Origin: Kangiella sp.
GTDB lineage: Bacteria; Pseudomonadota; Gammaproteobacteria; Enterobacterales; Kangiellaceae
DNA: 9,299 nt
Assembly: GCA_002733465.1 (NCBI GenBank)
Contig: NVVT01000004.1
Location: 1-9,299 of the forward strand
Reading direction: 5' to 3'
A model generated the notes under the pieces. It saw only the letters and a list, made by a program, of their open reading frames with translations, did no database searches and had not been told where the DNA came from. The position numbers were made by a program, and so were the translations under genes. Below, in pieces: positions 1-6,118 of the stretch. Each line of letters starts with the position of its first letter. Position 1 is the stretch's first letter.

Positions 1-14
1 GTTCGATTTTTCAT
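1..14 (-). CDS. 5' end of an unidentified gene running off the left edge
   Basis: On the minus strand an ATG at 14-12 opens a reading frame M-K-N-R that leaves the window after four full codons. It is preceded by AAAAGGAG, whose last base lies 8 bases before the ATG, which is an excellent Shine-Dalgarno arrangement. The gene lies 55 bases downstream of the DUF3365-like gene on the same strand, so the two may share a transcript. The two leading residues (M-K) would fit a signal peptide, but far too little is visible to name a product. The Shine-Dalgarno lies in the 3' arm of a hairpin, described separately. Confidence 0.55.
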
Positions 15-16
15 TT

Positions 17-46
17 CTGACACTCCTTTTATATTCGGAGTGTCAG
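17..46 (-). promoter_or_regulatory. Hairpin sequestering the ribosome-binding site of the left-edge gene
   Basis: Positions 17-26 (CTGACACTCC) and 37-46 (GGAGTGTCAG) are perfect 10-bp complements around a 10-base loop. In a minus-strand transcript the 3' arm begins with the GGAG of the Shine-Dalgarno AAAAGGAG for the start codon at 14-12, so folding would hide it while the AAAA stays in the loop. This fits translational control, such as an RNA thermometer or a protein- or ribosome-opened switch. Read on the plus strand the same stem is followed by TTTA only, so it could instead be a weak terminator for a gene to the left. No uridine tract follows the stem on the minus strand. Confidence 0.5.
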
Positions 47-69
47 TTTAGTGAGATTAAGTTTGTTAG

Positions 70-381
70 CTAGGTGTCTATTGCCGGACGCTTACATTTA
101 TCAGGAGCATTATTGCTATTACGATACTTCAATGAAGTGCGTGCGACAGGCAATCCCTTTTGAGCCATCAAAGCCGATATTTTAGGTGCTTGAATTTTAC
201 ACACCTCAACCGCTAAAAGAGGCCCGCCTTTTTTCATTGCTTGAGAAAGTTTTTGTTTAAGTTGTGAGCCATACAGTTTGGCTGTCTCTCTATTCTGACT
301 AATTAATTTTTCTAGCTGATGTTCTTCCGCATAACCATTTAACGTTACAAAGCAAAAAAACATTGCGAATAGTTTTTTCAT
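70..381 (-). CDS. Short secreted DUF3365 (Tll0287-like) protein
   Basis: The 103-residue product starts with a signal peptide (about residues 1-18, ending G-Y-A before EEH), so it is probably periplasmic. Residues about 40-95 carry the hallmarks of the DUF3365/Tll0287-like family as I recall it: an amphipathic helix, then AMKKGGPLLAVEVC, then a PKISALMAQKGLPVARTSLK stretch and RNSNNAPD. That domain is PAS-like and is linked to redox or haem/quinone sensing, though its function is not established. There is no CxxCH haem-c motif. The family is usually longer (roughly 180 residues) and continues past the APD motif; here the protein stops 10 residues later (CKRPAIDT), so it is a short form or a C-terminal truncation. 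The start is supported by GGGAG, 9 bases before the ATG. The gene stands alone apart from the possible downstream gene at the left edge. Confidence 0.7.
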   Translation of the reverse strand: MKKLFAMFFCFVTLNGYAEEHQLEKLISQNRETAKLYGSQLKQKLSQAMKKGGPLLAVEVCKIQAPKISALMAQKGLPVARTSLKYRNSNNAPDKCKRPAIDT

Positions 382-434
382 TCAGACTCTCCCGAATATA
401 TTGACCTTTTATTTCAAAGTAAGCTTATTTTTTC

Positions 435-447
435 TGTTGAATCAACA
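435..447. promoter_or_regulatory. 13-base palindrome upstream of the DUF3365-like gene
   Basis: TGTTGA-A-TCAACA is a perfect 6-bp inverted repeat around one central base. It starts 54 bases upstream of the DUF3365-like start codon, where a repressor or activator site for that minus-strand promoter would lie. No binding protein is recognised, and a palindrome of this size can arise by chance in AT-rich DNA. Confidence 0.25.
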
Positions 448-694
448 AAGCTAAGTTCAAGTAAGTATAGCGAGTTACTAACTAATAGACTTGATATAAA
501 TCACCACACAACCTTTGTTGTCTATACTACAACGATTTTATATTTTGTGTTCCTAAATGTAATAATTGATACCAACGCTATATTACCCTCAATTAGACTA
601 ACCGCTATAGTCGCTTGTGAATTACCGTGAGCACTTTACAGTTGTTTTTCTCAAATAAATTATTCAAGTAAAATCCTCTACTTTTATCAATATT

Positions 695-720
695 GCGCTA
701 GAATTAGACTAGCGCCTTTT
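695..720 (+). terminator. Terminator-like hairpin in the leader of the outer-membrane gene
   Basis: GCGCTAG (695-701) and CTAGCGC (709-715) form a perfect GC-rich 7-bp stem with a 7-base loop, followed by CTTTT (716-720). It is the strongest intrinsic-terminator shape in the non-coding region. No plus-strand gene lies upstream of it in the window, so it would end either a small untranslated RNA or a leader transcript for the gene at 817. The T tract is short, which makes partial termination (attenuation) as likely as a full stop. Confidence 0.4.
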
Positions 721-727
721 AAACTCC

Positions 728-778
728 AATAATCTTTTAGATTATTAGAAACATTACATTAACTAATACGTCATTAGT
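728..778. promoter_or_regulatory. Paired AT-rich inverted repeats before the outer-membrane gene
   Basis: AATAATCT (728-735) and AGATTATT (739-746) form a perfect 8-bp inverted repeat with a 3-base gap. ACTAAT (762-767) and ATTAGT (773-778) form a second with a 5-base gap. Both lie 40-90 bases upstream of the start codon at 817, a normal place for operators, and ACTAAT recurs at 797-802. The Shine-Dalgarno of the gene is weak (AAAGAA near 806), so expression control may lie in this leader. The assignment rests on position and symmetry only. Confidence 0.3.
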
Positions 779-816
779 GGCTAAATACCCTATACGACTA
801 ATAATAAAGAACTTTT

Positions 817-2121
817 ATGAAATTACCGAGATTGTTTTTATTTTACTTTTTCACATTTAGTGTGCTTTTCCCGCCGATAGTATCAGCGGAAGAATTTGAT
901 GAATCAGAGAATATTATCGATATTTTTGGGTTTGTAGCTGTTTCCCAATCAAATACAAATGCTCAATCTAGTTGGCTTAATGGTGGTTTTGGGCGTTTTG
1001 ACGGTGGCGCCTCATCCTTAAATAACTCGTCATTTACTCAGCTAGAAGTACAATTAGCTTTAGAATGGTCCATAAGTGATTCAGCGTTTATAGTTATTCA
1101 TACAAGAGCCAATAATGAGAGTAGTCGTGAAAATAGCAATGAAAATCCCAACCATTCAACCCAATCTTTCGGATTAGTAGAAGGCTATATCGATTACTCA
1201 ATTTATACTGATGAAACCAGTGACTATTCCCTTCAGCTGGGTCAAACGTTTTTGACCAGTTCTCAAGAGAATACCAATCCATTATGGCAGTCTCCCTATA
1301 CTATCAACTTCTCTACATGGAACAGCTGGATAGCGCATGAATTTAGGCCTATTGGACTAAATTTCAATTACCAATTTGAAACATTTGAAGGTGATTCCAT
1401 CTCTTTTGGCATAGGTGCCTTTATTGGCAACGATAGCCTTGGCAGCCAACTAGTCTGGGGTGGATGGCGAGTTAGTCATCGGTTAAGTGTTTCCAATGAA
1501 GTTCTTCCATTAGGCCCTTTATTTACTTTAGAGGACGGCGCACAGTTTTCTGATCAAAGAGATGATGGCAGTAAAACGTTTTCGAATGATTTAGACGATA
1601 GATTTGGCTTTCATGCATTAGTTAAATGGCAAGTCTCTGATTTATTTAATGTAAAACTTAGTTATGTGGATAATAATGGCGATCGAAAACTATGGAGAGG
1701 CGAATACGCCTGGGATACTTCCTTTGTAAATCTAGGCTCAAAATGGCAAATCAATCAAAACTGGGAAATACTAGGGGAATGGAGTTATGGTAAAACCGGA
1801 ATGGGCGAGCTACCAATCAGCGTTGACGTGGATTTTGAAAACACCTATTTTATAGCGTCATGGCACCAAGCAAGCACCAGACTCTCTCTAAGAATTGAAT
1901 CCTTTAGTCTTGCAGAAAAAGACTTTAGCCTGGCAGAAAATAATGATGAAAAAGGTCAGGCATGGACTGTCTCTTGGATCTACCAACAACAATCACCATG
2001 GCGTTTTGCTATGGAATATACTGCTTTAAAAACCGAAAATACGGCGCAATCTCAGTCTGGCTTTAATGCAAAGAACAACGACAAGTTATTCTCTCTCGAG
2101 ATAAGACGAGAATTTAATTAA
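817..2121 (+). CDS. Putative outer-membrane beta-barrel protein (porin-like)
   Basis: The 434-residue product has a signal peptide of about 24 residues (hydrophobic LFLFYFFTFSVLF core, cleavage likely after VSA). The rest is rich in alternating polar and hydrophobic strands with aromatic residues, spaced like an outer-membrane barrel of roughly 16 strands. It ends in R-R-E-F-N, one residue away from the usual terminal Phe of BAM-inserted barrels. I do not recognise a named family; the length fits a porin. No plug domain or TonB box is evident, so a TonB receptor is unlikely. Residues 363-376 contain a tandem 7-residue repeat (FSLAEKD, FSLAENN). The ATG at 817 is chosen because the signal peptide begins there, although the upstream AAAGAA is a poor Shine-Dalgarno. 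The next gene, on the same strand, is a diguanylate cyclase 107 bases away. The function is inferred from the fold class only. Confidence 0.65.
   Translation: MKLPRLFLFYFFTFSVLFPPIVSAEEFDESENIIDIFGFVAVSQSNTNAQSSWLNGGFGRFDGGASSLNNSSFTQLEVQLALEWSISDSAFIVIHTRANNESSRENSNENPNHSTQSFGLVEGYIDYSIYTDETSDYSLQLGQTFLTSSQENTNPLWQSPYTINFSTWNSWIAHEFRPIGLNFNYQFETFEGDSISFGIGAFIGNDSLGSQLVWGGWRVSHRLSVSNEVLPLGPLFTLEDGAQFSDQRDDGSKTFSNDLDDRFGFHALVKWQVSDLFNVKLSYVDNNGDRKLWRGEYAWDTSFVNLGSKWQINQNWEILGEWSYGKTGMGELPISVDVDFENTYFIASWHQASTRLSLRIESFSLAEKDFSLAENNDEKGQAWTVSWIYQQQSPWRFAMEYTALKTENTAQSQSGFNAKNNDKLFSLEIRREFN
1903..1944 (+). repeat. Two-copy 21-bp tandem repeat inside the barrel gene
   Basis: Positions 1903-1923 and 1924-1944 are adjacent 21-base units with 16 matching positions, in frame, encoding FSLAEKD and FSLAENN. 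Each begins TTTAG and contains GCAGAAAA. Three of the differences change codons, so the copies have diverged. A duplication of this length would lengthen one extracellular loop or turn without shifting the frame. Confidence 0.6.
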
Positions 2122-2228
2122 GTTAATACGATATTTTTCCTTTATAGCATCGCAAATAGGAATATACTCGTTTTAGATTAATATCAAGCTACATCTAAAC
2201 TAGTTATTGTTTTCCTAAAAAGGACGTT
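2122..2228 (+). promoter_or_regulatory. Spacer with inverted repeat before the diguanylate cyclase
   Basis: This 107-base spacer contains TTTAGAT (2172-2178) and ATCTAAA (2193-2199), a perfect 7-bp inverted repeat with a 14-base gap. A weak promoter candidate overlaps it, TTTAGA (2172-2177) with TAAACT (2196-2201) at 18-base spacing. AAAAAGGA ends 5 bases before the ATG at 2229 and serves as the ribosome-binding site. I see no convincing terminator for the upstream gene, so read-through is possible as well as separate transcription. Confidence 0.3.
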
Positions 2229-3773
2229 ATGGATTTTTTCCCTTGGTTGTTGCCATCGTTTATTGCATCTTCGATTTGCATATTTCTGTCGATCCGTATA
2301 TGGCGACAAAGACGCTTGCCTGCGACTAAAGCTACTTACTGGATTTTACTTACCGTATTTATTTGGGCTTTTTGTCAATTTTCTATCATATTGATAAATG
2401 ACTTTTTCTGGATCGTCATTCTGGCGAAAATTCAATATATTGGCATTGTTTTCGCGCCTGTTGCTTGGTTTACTTTAACTATGATTATGTTAAACAAAAG
2501 TCACTTAGTTACACCTAAATTTATTATTGCTCTTTCTATTTTACCTGTAATAACACTACTTTTAGTTATAACTAACGAGTTTAATTTCCTAGTTTGGAGT
2601 GAGGTAATGCACAAACCTGAAAGTATAATCCCTATTAAAGTATTTCACGGCTCTTGGTTTACAGTCCATACAATTTATTCATATTTCCTAGTCGCAACAA
2701 CAGCTTTGATGGCTTGTTTTTCATTTATAAAAAGCCGCGACAATTTATTTAATGTTAAAATTGTTTTTTTTGCGCCTTTACTTGTCGTGGTAACTAATGT
2801 TATTTATTTACAAGACTGGTTGGATATTCAAAATATCGACTTAACACCTCTTGGATTTTCATTTGCTCTTTTACTCTTTAGTTGGGCATTGTTCAAAAAG
2901 AATTTAATGCAAGTAGTCCCAATAGCAAGAAGCCTCCTTTTTGAAAAAATAGAAGATGCCATTGTAGTACTTGATCAAAATTACAGAATAGTTGACATCA
3001 ACTCTTCTGCTCTAAGTCTATTTAATATGAAAACTTCAGGTATTTTAGGAACTCTTTTTGCGGATTCAATCAACGACAACGCTTTTCTAGATTTAGTACT
3101 AAAAAACAGTTGCTCAGAAGTGATAAAAAATAATAGGCACCTGCAAGTAATCAGAACAAACATCAAGATTGATACTCAAGGTACAACTGGATTCTTGTTA
3201 GTTTTTAGAGATATATCAGAACTAAAGAAAACCCAATATAGCTTAGTAGCCGCTCAACTAGAGCTGGAAGAAGCAAATAAAAATTTGGAGCAATTAGCTA
3301 ATACCGATGTACTTACGGGTTTAAATAACCGCCGTTATTTCTTTGAGCATTTTTTAGCCGAATTAGAACGATGTAAAAGACATAGCTCCAAATTTTGTTT
3401 TATGATTTTAGACCTAGATCACTTTAAAGACATTAATGATACGCACGGTCACTTATCGGGCGACGAAGTACTTAAACGCATAGCAGATCTAATTGAAAAT
3501 ACCGCTCGTAATGTTGATATTTCTGGCAGAATAGGTGGAGAGGAATTTGCTATTTTGCTAACGGAAACCGATATTTCAGGTGCACAATTATTTGCAGAGA
3601 GGTTATGTTTACTTGTTAAAGAAAGCCATACAAAAACAGAAATTCCAGTTACTGTCAGTATAGGATTAACCCAAAACATCGCAGATGACAACGTAGAAAT
3701 AATGTTTGACCGTGCCGACAAAGCACTTTATCAATCGAAAGAAAACGGACGTGATAAATTTACTGTTGGCTAA
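2229..3773 (+). CDS. Membrane diguanylate cyclase, 7TM (HisKA_7TM)-PAS-GGDEF
   Basis: The product makes the second messenger cyclic di-GMP from two GTP. Residues 1-225 hold about seven hydrophobic helices resembling the HisKA_7TM sensor domain and place the protein in the inner membrane. Residues about 236-335 form a PAS domain (EDAIVVLDQNYRIVDINSSA start), followed by a coiled-coil linker at 333-357 (LVAAQLELEEANKNLEQLAN). The GGDEF domain spans about 358-512. It opens with D-V-L-T-G-L-N-N-R-R (360-369), has LDLDHFKDIND (394-404) with metal-binding Asp395, and the catalytic signature G-G-E-E-F at 436-440. The inhibitory I-site R-x-x-D is intact (R427-N-V-D430), five residues before it, so product feedback is expected. 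There is no EAL or HD-GYP domain, so it only synthesises. AAAAAGGA precedes the ATG at good spacing. The ligand of the 7TM and PAS parts is unknown. Confidence 0.93.
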   Translation: MDFFPWLLPSFIASSICIFLSIRIWRQRRLPATKATYWILLTVFIWAFCQFSIILINDFFWIVILAKIQYIGIVFAPVAWFTLTMIMLNKSHLVTPKFIIALSILPVITLLLVITNEFNFLVWSEVMHKPESIIPIKVFHGSWFTVHTIYSYFLVATTALMACFSFIKSRDNLFNVKIVFFAPLLVVVTNVIYLQDWLDIQNIDLTPLGFSFALLLFSWALFKKNLMQVVPIARSLLFEKIEDAIVVLDQNYRIVDINSSALSLFNMKTSGILGTLFADSINDNAFLDLVLKNSCSEVIKNNRHLQVIRTNIKIDTQGTTGFLLVFRDISELKKTQYSLVAAQLELEEANKNLEQLANTDVLTGLNNRRYFFEHFLAELERCKRHSSKFCFMILDLDHFKDINDTHGHLSGDEVLKRIADLIENTARNVDISGRIGGEEFAILLTETDISGAQLFAERLCLLVKESHTKTEIPVTVSIGLTQNIADDNVEIMFDRADKALYQSKENGRDKFTVG

Positions 3774-3826
3774 TTTATCTCTTGTTTCTGCCTTCGCTCG
3801 TTACAAAATTCATTTGAAAAACTTAA

Positions 3827-4159
3827 CTACAAATTATTACCAAACTCCGCCATTGCATTGAGCACATGCTCTAGTTTTCTACCTAGCTTCGTCAACTCAT
3901 ATTCAGTAGTCGGTGGAATAGTAGGGAAAACTTTTCGTGTGATAATTTTTCGCTCTTGCAAAAACCTAAGCCTTGTTGTCAACACTTTTGGGCTAATCCC
4001 AGCCAACGCTCTCTGAATTTCTGAGTAACGCTTTTTCCCTGGTAATAATTCACGAATCACCAAAGTCATCCACTTCCCTTCGATAATATCAGCCGTTAGT
4101 TTAACCGGGCATTCATCAGTACAGTCTAGTTTATTTTCATTACTCACAAAAATCTTCAT
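3827..4159 (-). CDS. HxlR-family winged-helix transcriptional regulator
   Basis: The 110-residue protein is a typical single-domain HxlR/YodB-type regulator. It has C-P-V-K-L-T near the N terminus (Cys17), E-G-K-W (27-30), a PGKKRYSEIQRALAGIS helix pair, the recognition region ISPKVLTTRLRFLQE (55-69) and the wing to about 92 (TTEYELT). Family members bind DNA as dimers and several, such as YodB, sense quinones, aldehydes or oxidants through the N-terminal Cys; here a second Cys13 sits four residues before Cys17. The annotated ATG at 4159 has AAAGG directly abutting it, too close to serve. A GTG at 4147-4145 (codon 5) lies 11 bases after the AAAGGA and gives an N terminus of normal family length, so 3827-4147 (106 residues) is a real alternative. 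The gene diverges from the cassette beginning at 4279, its likely target, and may also autoregulate. Confidence 0.9.
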   Translation of the reverse strand: MKIFVSNENKLDCTDECPVKLTADIIEGKWMTLVIRELLPGKKRYSEIQRALAGISPKVLTTRLRFLQERKIITRKVFPTIPPTTEYELTKLGRKLEHVLNAMAEFGNNL

Positions 4160-4194
4160 CCTTTAAATTTACATAACATTGGCATACAAAATAA

Positions 4195-4251
4195 GCACTA
4201 TCTATTTGGTAACTACTTCCTTATGTATAGTTGCTTCGGTATAGTACGCAA
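4195..4251. promoter_or_regulatory. Divergent promoter/operator between HxlR gene and cassette
   Basis: GTATAGT occurs twice as a direct repeat (4225-4231 and 4239-4245), exactly 14 bases apart, and ACTAT, its inverse core, lies at 4197-4201. The plus-strand element TATAGT (4240-4245) can act as a -10 with a poor -35 TTCCTT (4217-4222, 17-base spacing). On the minus strand TATACA (plus 4224-4229) with TTGCGT (plus 4246-4251, 16-base spacing) could drive the HxlR gene. The two promoters would overlap each other and the repeats, the usual layout for a regulator that represses both directions. The promoter calls are approximate; the repeats are read directly. Confidence 0.4.
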
Positions 4252-4278
4252 CTTCCCAATTAACAACAAGGTTTAACC

Positions 4279-4683
4279 ATGAAAAAACTATCAACTCTTC
4301 TTTATATTATTGGCGGCATTCAAGTTATATTAGGCGCCTTCTATTTATTGGCGCCAGCATTTCTATTAGTAAACATTGGGCATTCAGTACCACCAGTGGA
4401 TATCTTTTATCCCTTAGCAATGCTTGCAGCCCGTTTTATAGCGTTCGGTATCGTATTTATTTATATAGCAAAAGATCCTATGAAATATGTTTTATGGATT
4501 AAATCTATGATTTTAATCCAATTGATCGATCTTGGCGCTGGCATTTTTTATACAATGACCGGCATTGTTAACATAGCCGATTCTGCTTTTCCAATGTTCA
4601 ACGCTTCATGGATGATTATCCTTTTATATTTTTGGACGCCTAAAGAAAAATCTTCGGAAACTTCAGATAGCGCAGAAAGTTAA
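4279..4683 (+). CDS. Small four-helix inner-membrane protein (DoxX-like)
   Basis: The 134-residue product has four predicted membrane helices at about residues 6-32, 43-64, 69-92 and 105-119, and ends in a short polar, acidic tail (KEKSSETSDSAES). There is no signal peptide separate from helix 1. Size and topology resemble the loose DoxX/DUF4345-type group of small membrane proteins, some of which accompany oxidative or thiol stress enzymes, but I cannot assign a family with confidence and no catalytic motif is visible. It is the first gene of the array facing the HxlR regulator, with a start supported by ACAAGG 9 bases before the ATG. The next gene starts 9 bases after its stop, so co-transcription is very likely. 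Confidence 0.7.
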   Translation: MKKLSTLLYIIGGIQVILGAFYLLAPAFLLVNIGHSVPPVDIFYPLAMLAARFIAFGIVFIYIAKDPMKYVLWIKSMILIQLIDLGAGIFYTMTGIVNIADSAFPMFNASWMIILLYFWTPKEKSSETSDSAES

Positions 4684-4692
4684 GCGAAAACA

Positions 4693-5379
4693 ATGCTTAA
4701 ATTTCTTGCCCGAGTATATTTTCAGCTCCAGATATTGGGGCTGATTTTTATCAATCCATCCAGTTTTTTTGACCGAATAAACCAACTTAATTGGTATAAA
4801 CGAACTCATAAACAATGGTTTGATGAACTCAACCTAAAAAAAGAAAGCAACATTTTAGAGATTGGATGTGCTACTGGCACTTTGACAAATTACATAGCAG
4901 AATCAGGTTTTATTCCAACGGGGCTGGATTCATCCAATAAAATGATAAACTTTGCAAAAACAAAATATTCGAAACTAAATTTTAAAGTGGCTAGCGCATT
5001 AGAGCTTCCTTTTGAAAATGAAACTTTCGATTCTGTAATTGCTGCTTCACTATTAAATATCATTCCCAATAAACCTTTATTATTGAACGAGATGTTTCGT
5101 ACGACTAAACAGGGTGGAAACATTTCGGTATTAGTTCCTAGCAAAAAATTTGAGGACGGCGATCTATTGCTACTACAACAAACAGAGTCCACTTCGGATT
5201 TTTCCTCAGCAGCAATGAAAGCATGGCATAAAAAACCGCCAAAAATGAGTGCAGAAGAGATTTCAATACTGTTCGAACAAGCCGGCTTTACGGAAATTCG
5301 AAGTAAGCATTATTTACATGGAATGGTGATATCCGTTACAGCAACTAAGCCTACATCAATTAAATCTTACAGTAGTTAA
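4693..5379 (+). CDS. Class I SAM-dependent methyltransferase
   Basis: The 228-residue product is a Methyltransf_11-type enzyme. Motif I is L-E-I-G-C-A-T-G (55-62), the acidic residue ending strand 2 is Asp79 (GLDSS), and the post-motif region ELPFENETFDSVIAASLLNIIP (104-125) holds the strand-4 Asp113. GGNISVLVPS (141-150) is strand 5. An N-terminal stretch (residues 8-22) is hydrophobic, so it may lie near the membrane. The acceptor substrate cannot be read from the sequence; small-molecule, lipid and quinone acceptors are all possible for this family. It starts 9 bases after the membrane-protein stop with no strong Shine-Dalgarno, which suggests translational coupling. A glutathione S-transferase-like gene follows 34 bases later, which makes detoxification of a small molecule the favoured reading. 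Confidence 0.88.
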   Translation: MLKFLARVYFQLQILGLIFINPSSFFDRINQLNWYKRTHKQWFDELNLKKESNILEIGCATGTLTNYIAESGFIPTGLDSSNKMINFAKTKYSKLNFKVASALELPFENETFDSVIAASLLNIIPNKPLLLNEMFRTTKQGGNISVLVPSKKFEDGDLLLLQQTESTSDFSSAAMKAWHKKPPKMSAEEISILFEQAGFTEIRSKHYLHGMVISVTATKPTSIKSYSS

Positions 5380-5413
5380 ACACTTACCTATTAAAAATAT
5401 CAATGGAAAACAA

Positions 5414-6100
5414 ATGACGACAAAACATATTCCAGAATTAATCAGCTTTAATGTCTGCCCTTTTGTTCAACGCTCTGCAATCGCATTAATAGAAAAAAAT
5501 GCTAAATTCACAACCACTTATATTGATCTTAAGAATCCACCTGACTGGTTTGCTGACGTTTCTCCGCTAGGAAAAGTGCCTGTTTTAAGAATAGGTGATG
5601 CAATTATATTTGAGTCTGCAGTCATCGCGGAATACCTTGATGAAAGGTATGCACCTAATTTACATCCAACGAATCTTATTTCTAAGGCTCACCACCGTTC
5701 TTGGACTGAGTTTGCATCAGATATCACCAACAATATGTTTATGATGCTTTACGCAAAAACTGAAGAGTCATTTAAAGAACTGCAATCTAAAATAAAAAAG
5801 CAACTTCACCAGGTTGAACAAGTAATAGACAAACAAGGGCCATTATTCGCTGGTGAACATTTTTCATTAGTAGATGCTGCCTACGCTCCAGTATTTCTTA
5901 GACTAGATTTGGTTGACCAGGTTTATAAACTAAATTTATTTGAATATGAAAGTCGTTTAGGTTTGTGGAGCAGCGAATTACTCAAACGTAATTCTGTAAA
6001 AGCTTCAGTCGTTGACGACTTTGAAGAAATATTTTTCTCTTATAATAAAAATAGTGGTGGTTATTTAGCAGAGCAGATTGCTCTCAATGACCAAGTATAA
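5414..6100 (+). CDS. Glutathione S-transferase-like protein with Cys-Pro active site
   Basis: The 228-residue product has the two-domain GST fold. The thioredoxin-like N domain carries C15-P-F-V-Q-R20, the Cys-type active site of omega/beta-like GSTs rather than the Ser/Tyr type, then G-K-V-P-V-L (53-58) with the cis-Pro and the glutathione-binding E67-S68. The helical C domain includes the N-capping box S-L-V-D (151-154). Cys-type GSTs usually perform glutathione-dependent thiol exchange, dehydroascorbate reduction or deglutathionylation and bind adducts; conjugation of electrophiles is less typical. Residues conserved in the family are intact. A weak GGAA lies upstream of the ATG. It lies between a methyltransferase and a porin in the HxlR-linked array, so its substrate is probably the compound the array handles. 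Its nearest characterised relative is not identifiable here. Confidence 0.88.
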   Translation: MTTKHIPELISFNVCPFVQRSAIALIEKNAKFTTTYIDLKNPPDWFADVSPLGKVPVLRIGDAIIFESAVIAEYLDERYAPNLHPTNLISKAHHRSWTEFASDITNNMFMMLYAKTEESFKELQSKIKKQLHQVEQVIDKQGPLFAGEHFSLVDAAYAPVFLRLDLVDQVYKLNLFEYESRLGLWSSELLKRNSVKASVVDDFEEIFFSYNKNSGGYLAEQIALNDQV

Positions 6101-6118
6101 ATAGACTTTACCGTTAAA

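Larger units (their letters stand above)
382..816. other. 435-base non-coding region between divergent genes
   Basis: No convincing coding frame is present on either strand. It separates the minus-strand DUF3365-like gene from the plus-strand outer-membrane gene and should hold the promoters of both. Visible structure includes a 13-base palindrome TGTTGAATCAACA (435-447) close to the DUF3365-like gene, GTTGT/ACAAC arms at 517-521 and 529-533, a terminator-like hairpin at 695-715, an 8-bp AT-rich inverted repeat at 728-746, and ACTAAT/ATTAGT arms at 762-778. A weak plus-strand promoter candidate is TTTACA (635-640) with AATTAT (658-663) at 17-base spacing. The length is more than two simple promoters need, so a small RNA or a long leader is possible. 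Confidence 0.6.

Noticed and set aside
70..381. Reading the DUF3365-like protein as a c-type cytochrome
   Set aside because: There is no CxxCH motif; the only cysteines near the C terminus are isolated.
1094..1282. Minus-strand open frame of 62 codons inside the barrel gene
   Set aside because: It overlaps a well-supported coding region antisense, has no recognised motif and no ribosome-binding site; taken as a chance frame.
2127..2162. Terminator after the barrel gene (TTCC...GGAA arms)
   Set aside because: The arms pair only partly over nine bases and no T tract follows, so I do not list it as a terminator.
3449..3721. Minus-strand open frame of 90 codons inside the GGDEF domain
   Set aside because: It is antisense to a conserved catalytic domain and encodes no recognisable protein; treated as a shadow of the real gene.
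4890..5192. Minus-strand open frame of 100 codons inside the methyltransferase
   Set aside because: It lies opposite conserved methyltransferase motifs and has no family signature.
5403..5417. Mini-ORF M-E-N-K whose TGA overlaps the GST start codon
   Set aside because: Four codons with no Shine-Dalgarno; it fits chance in AT-rich DNA and is not evidence of translational regulation.
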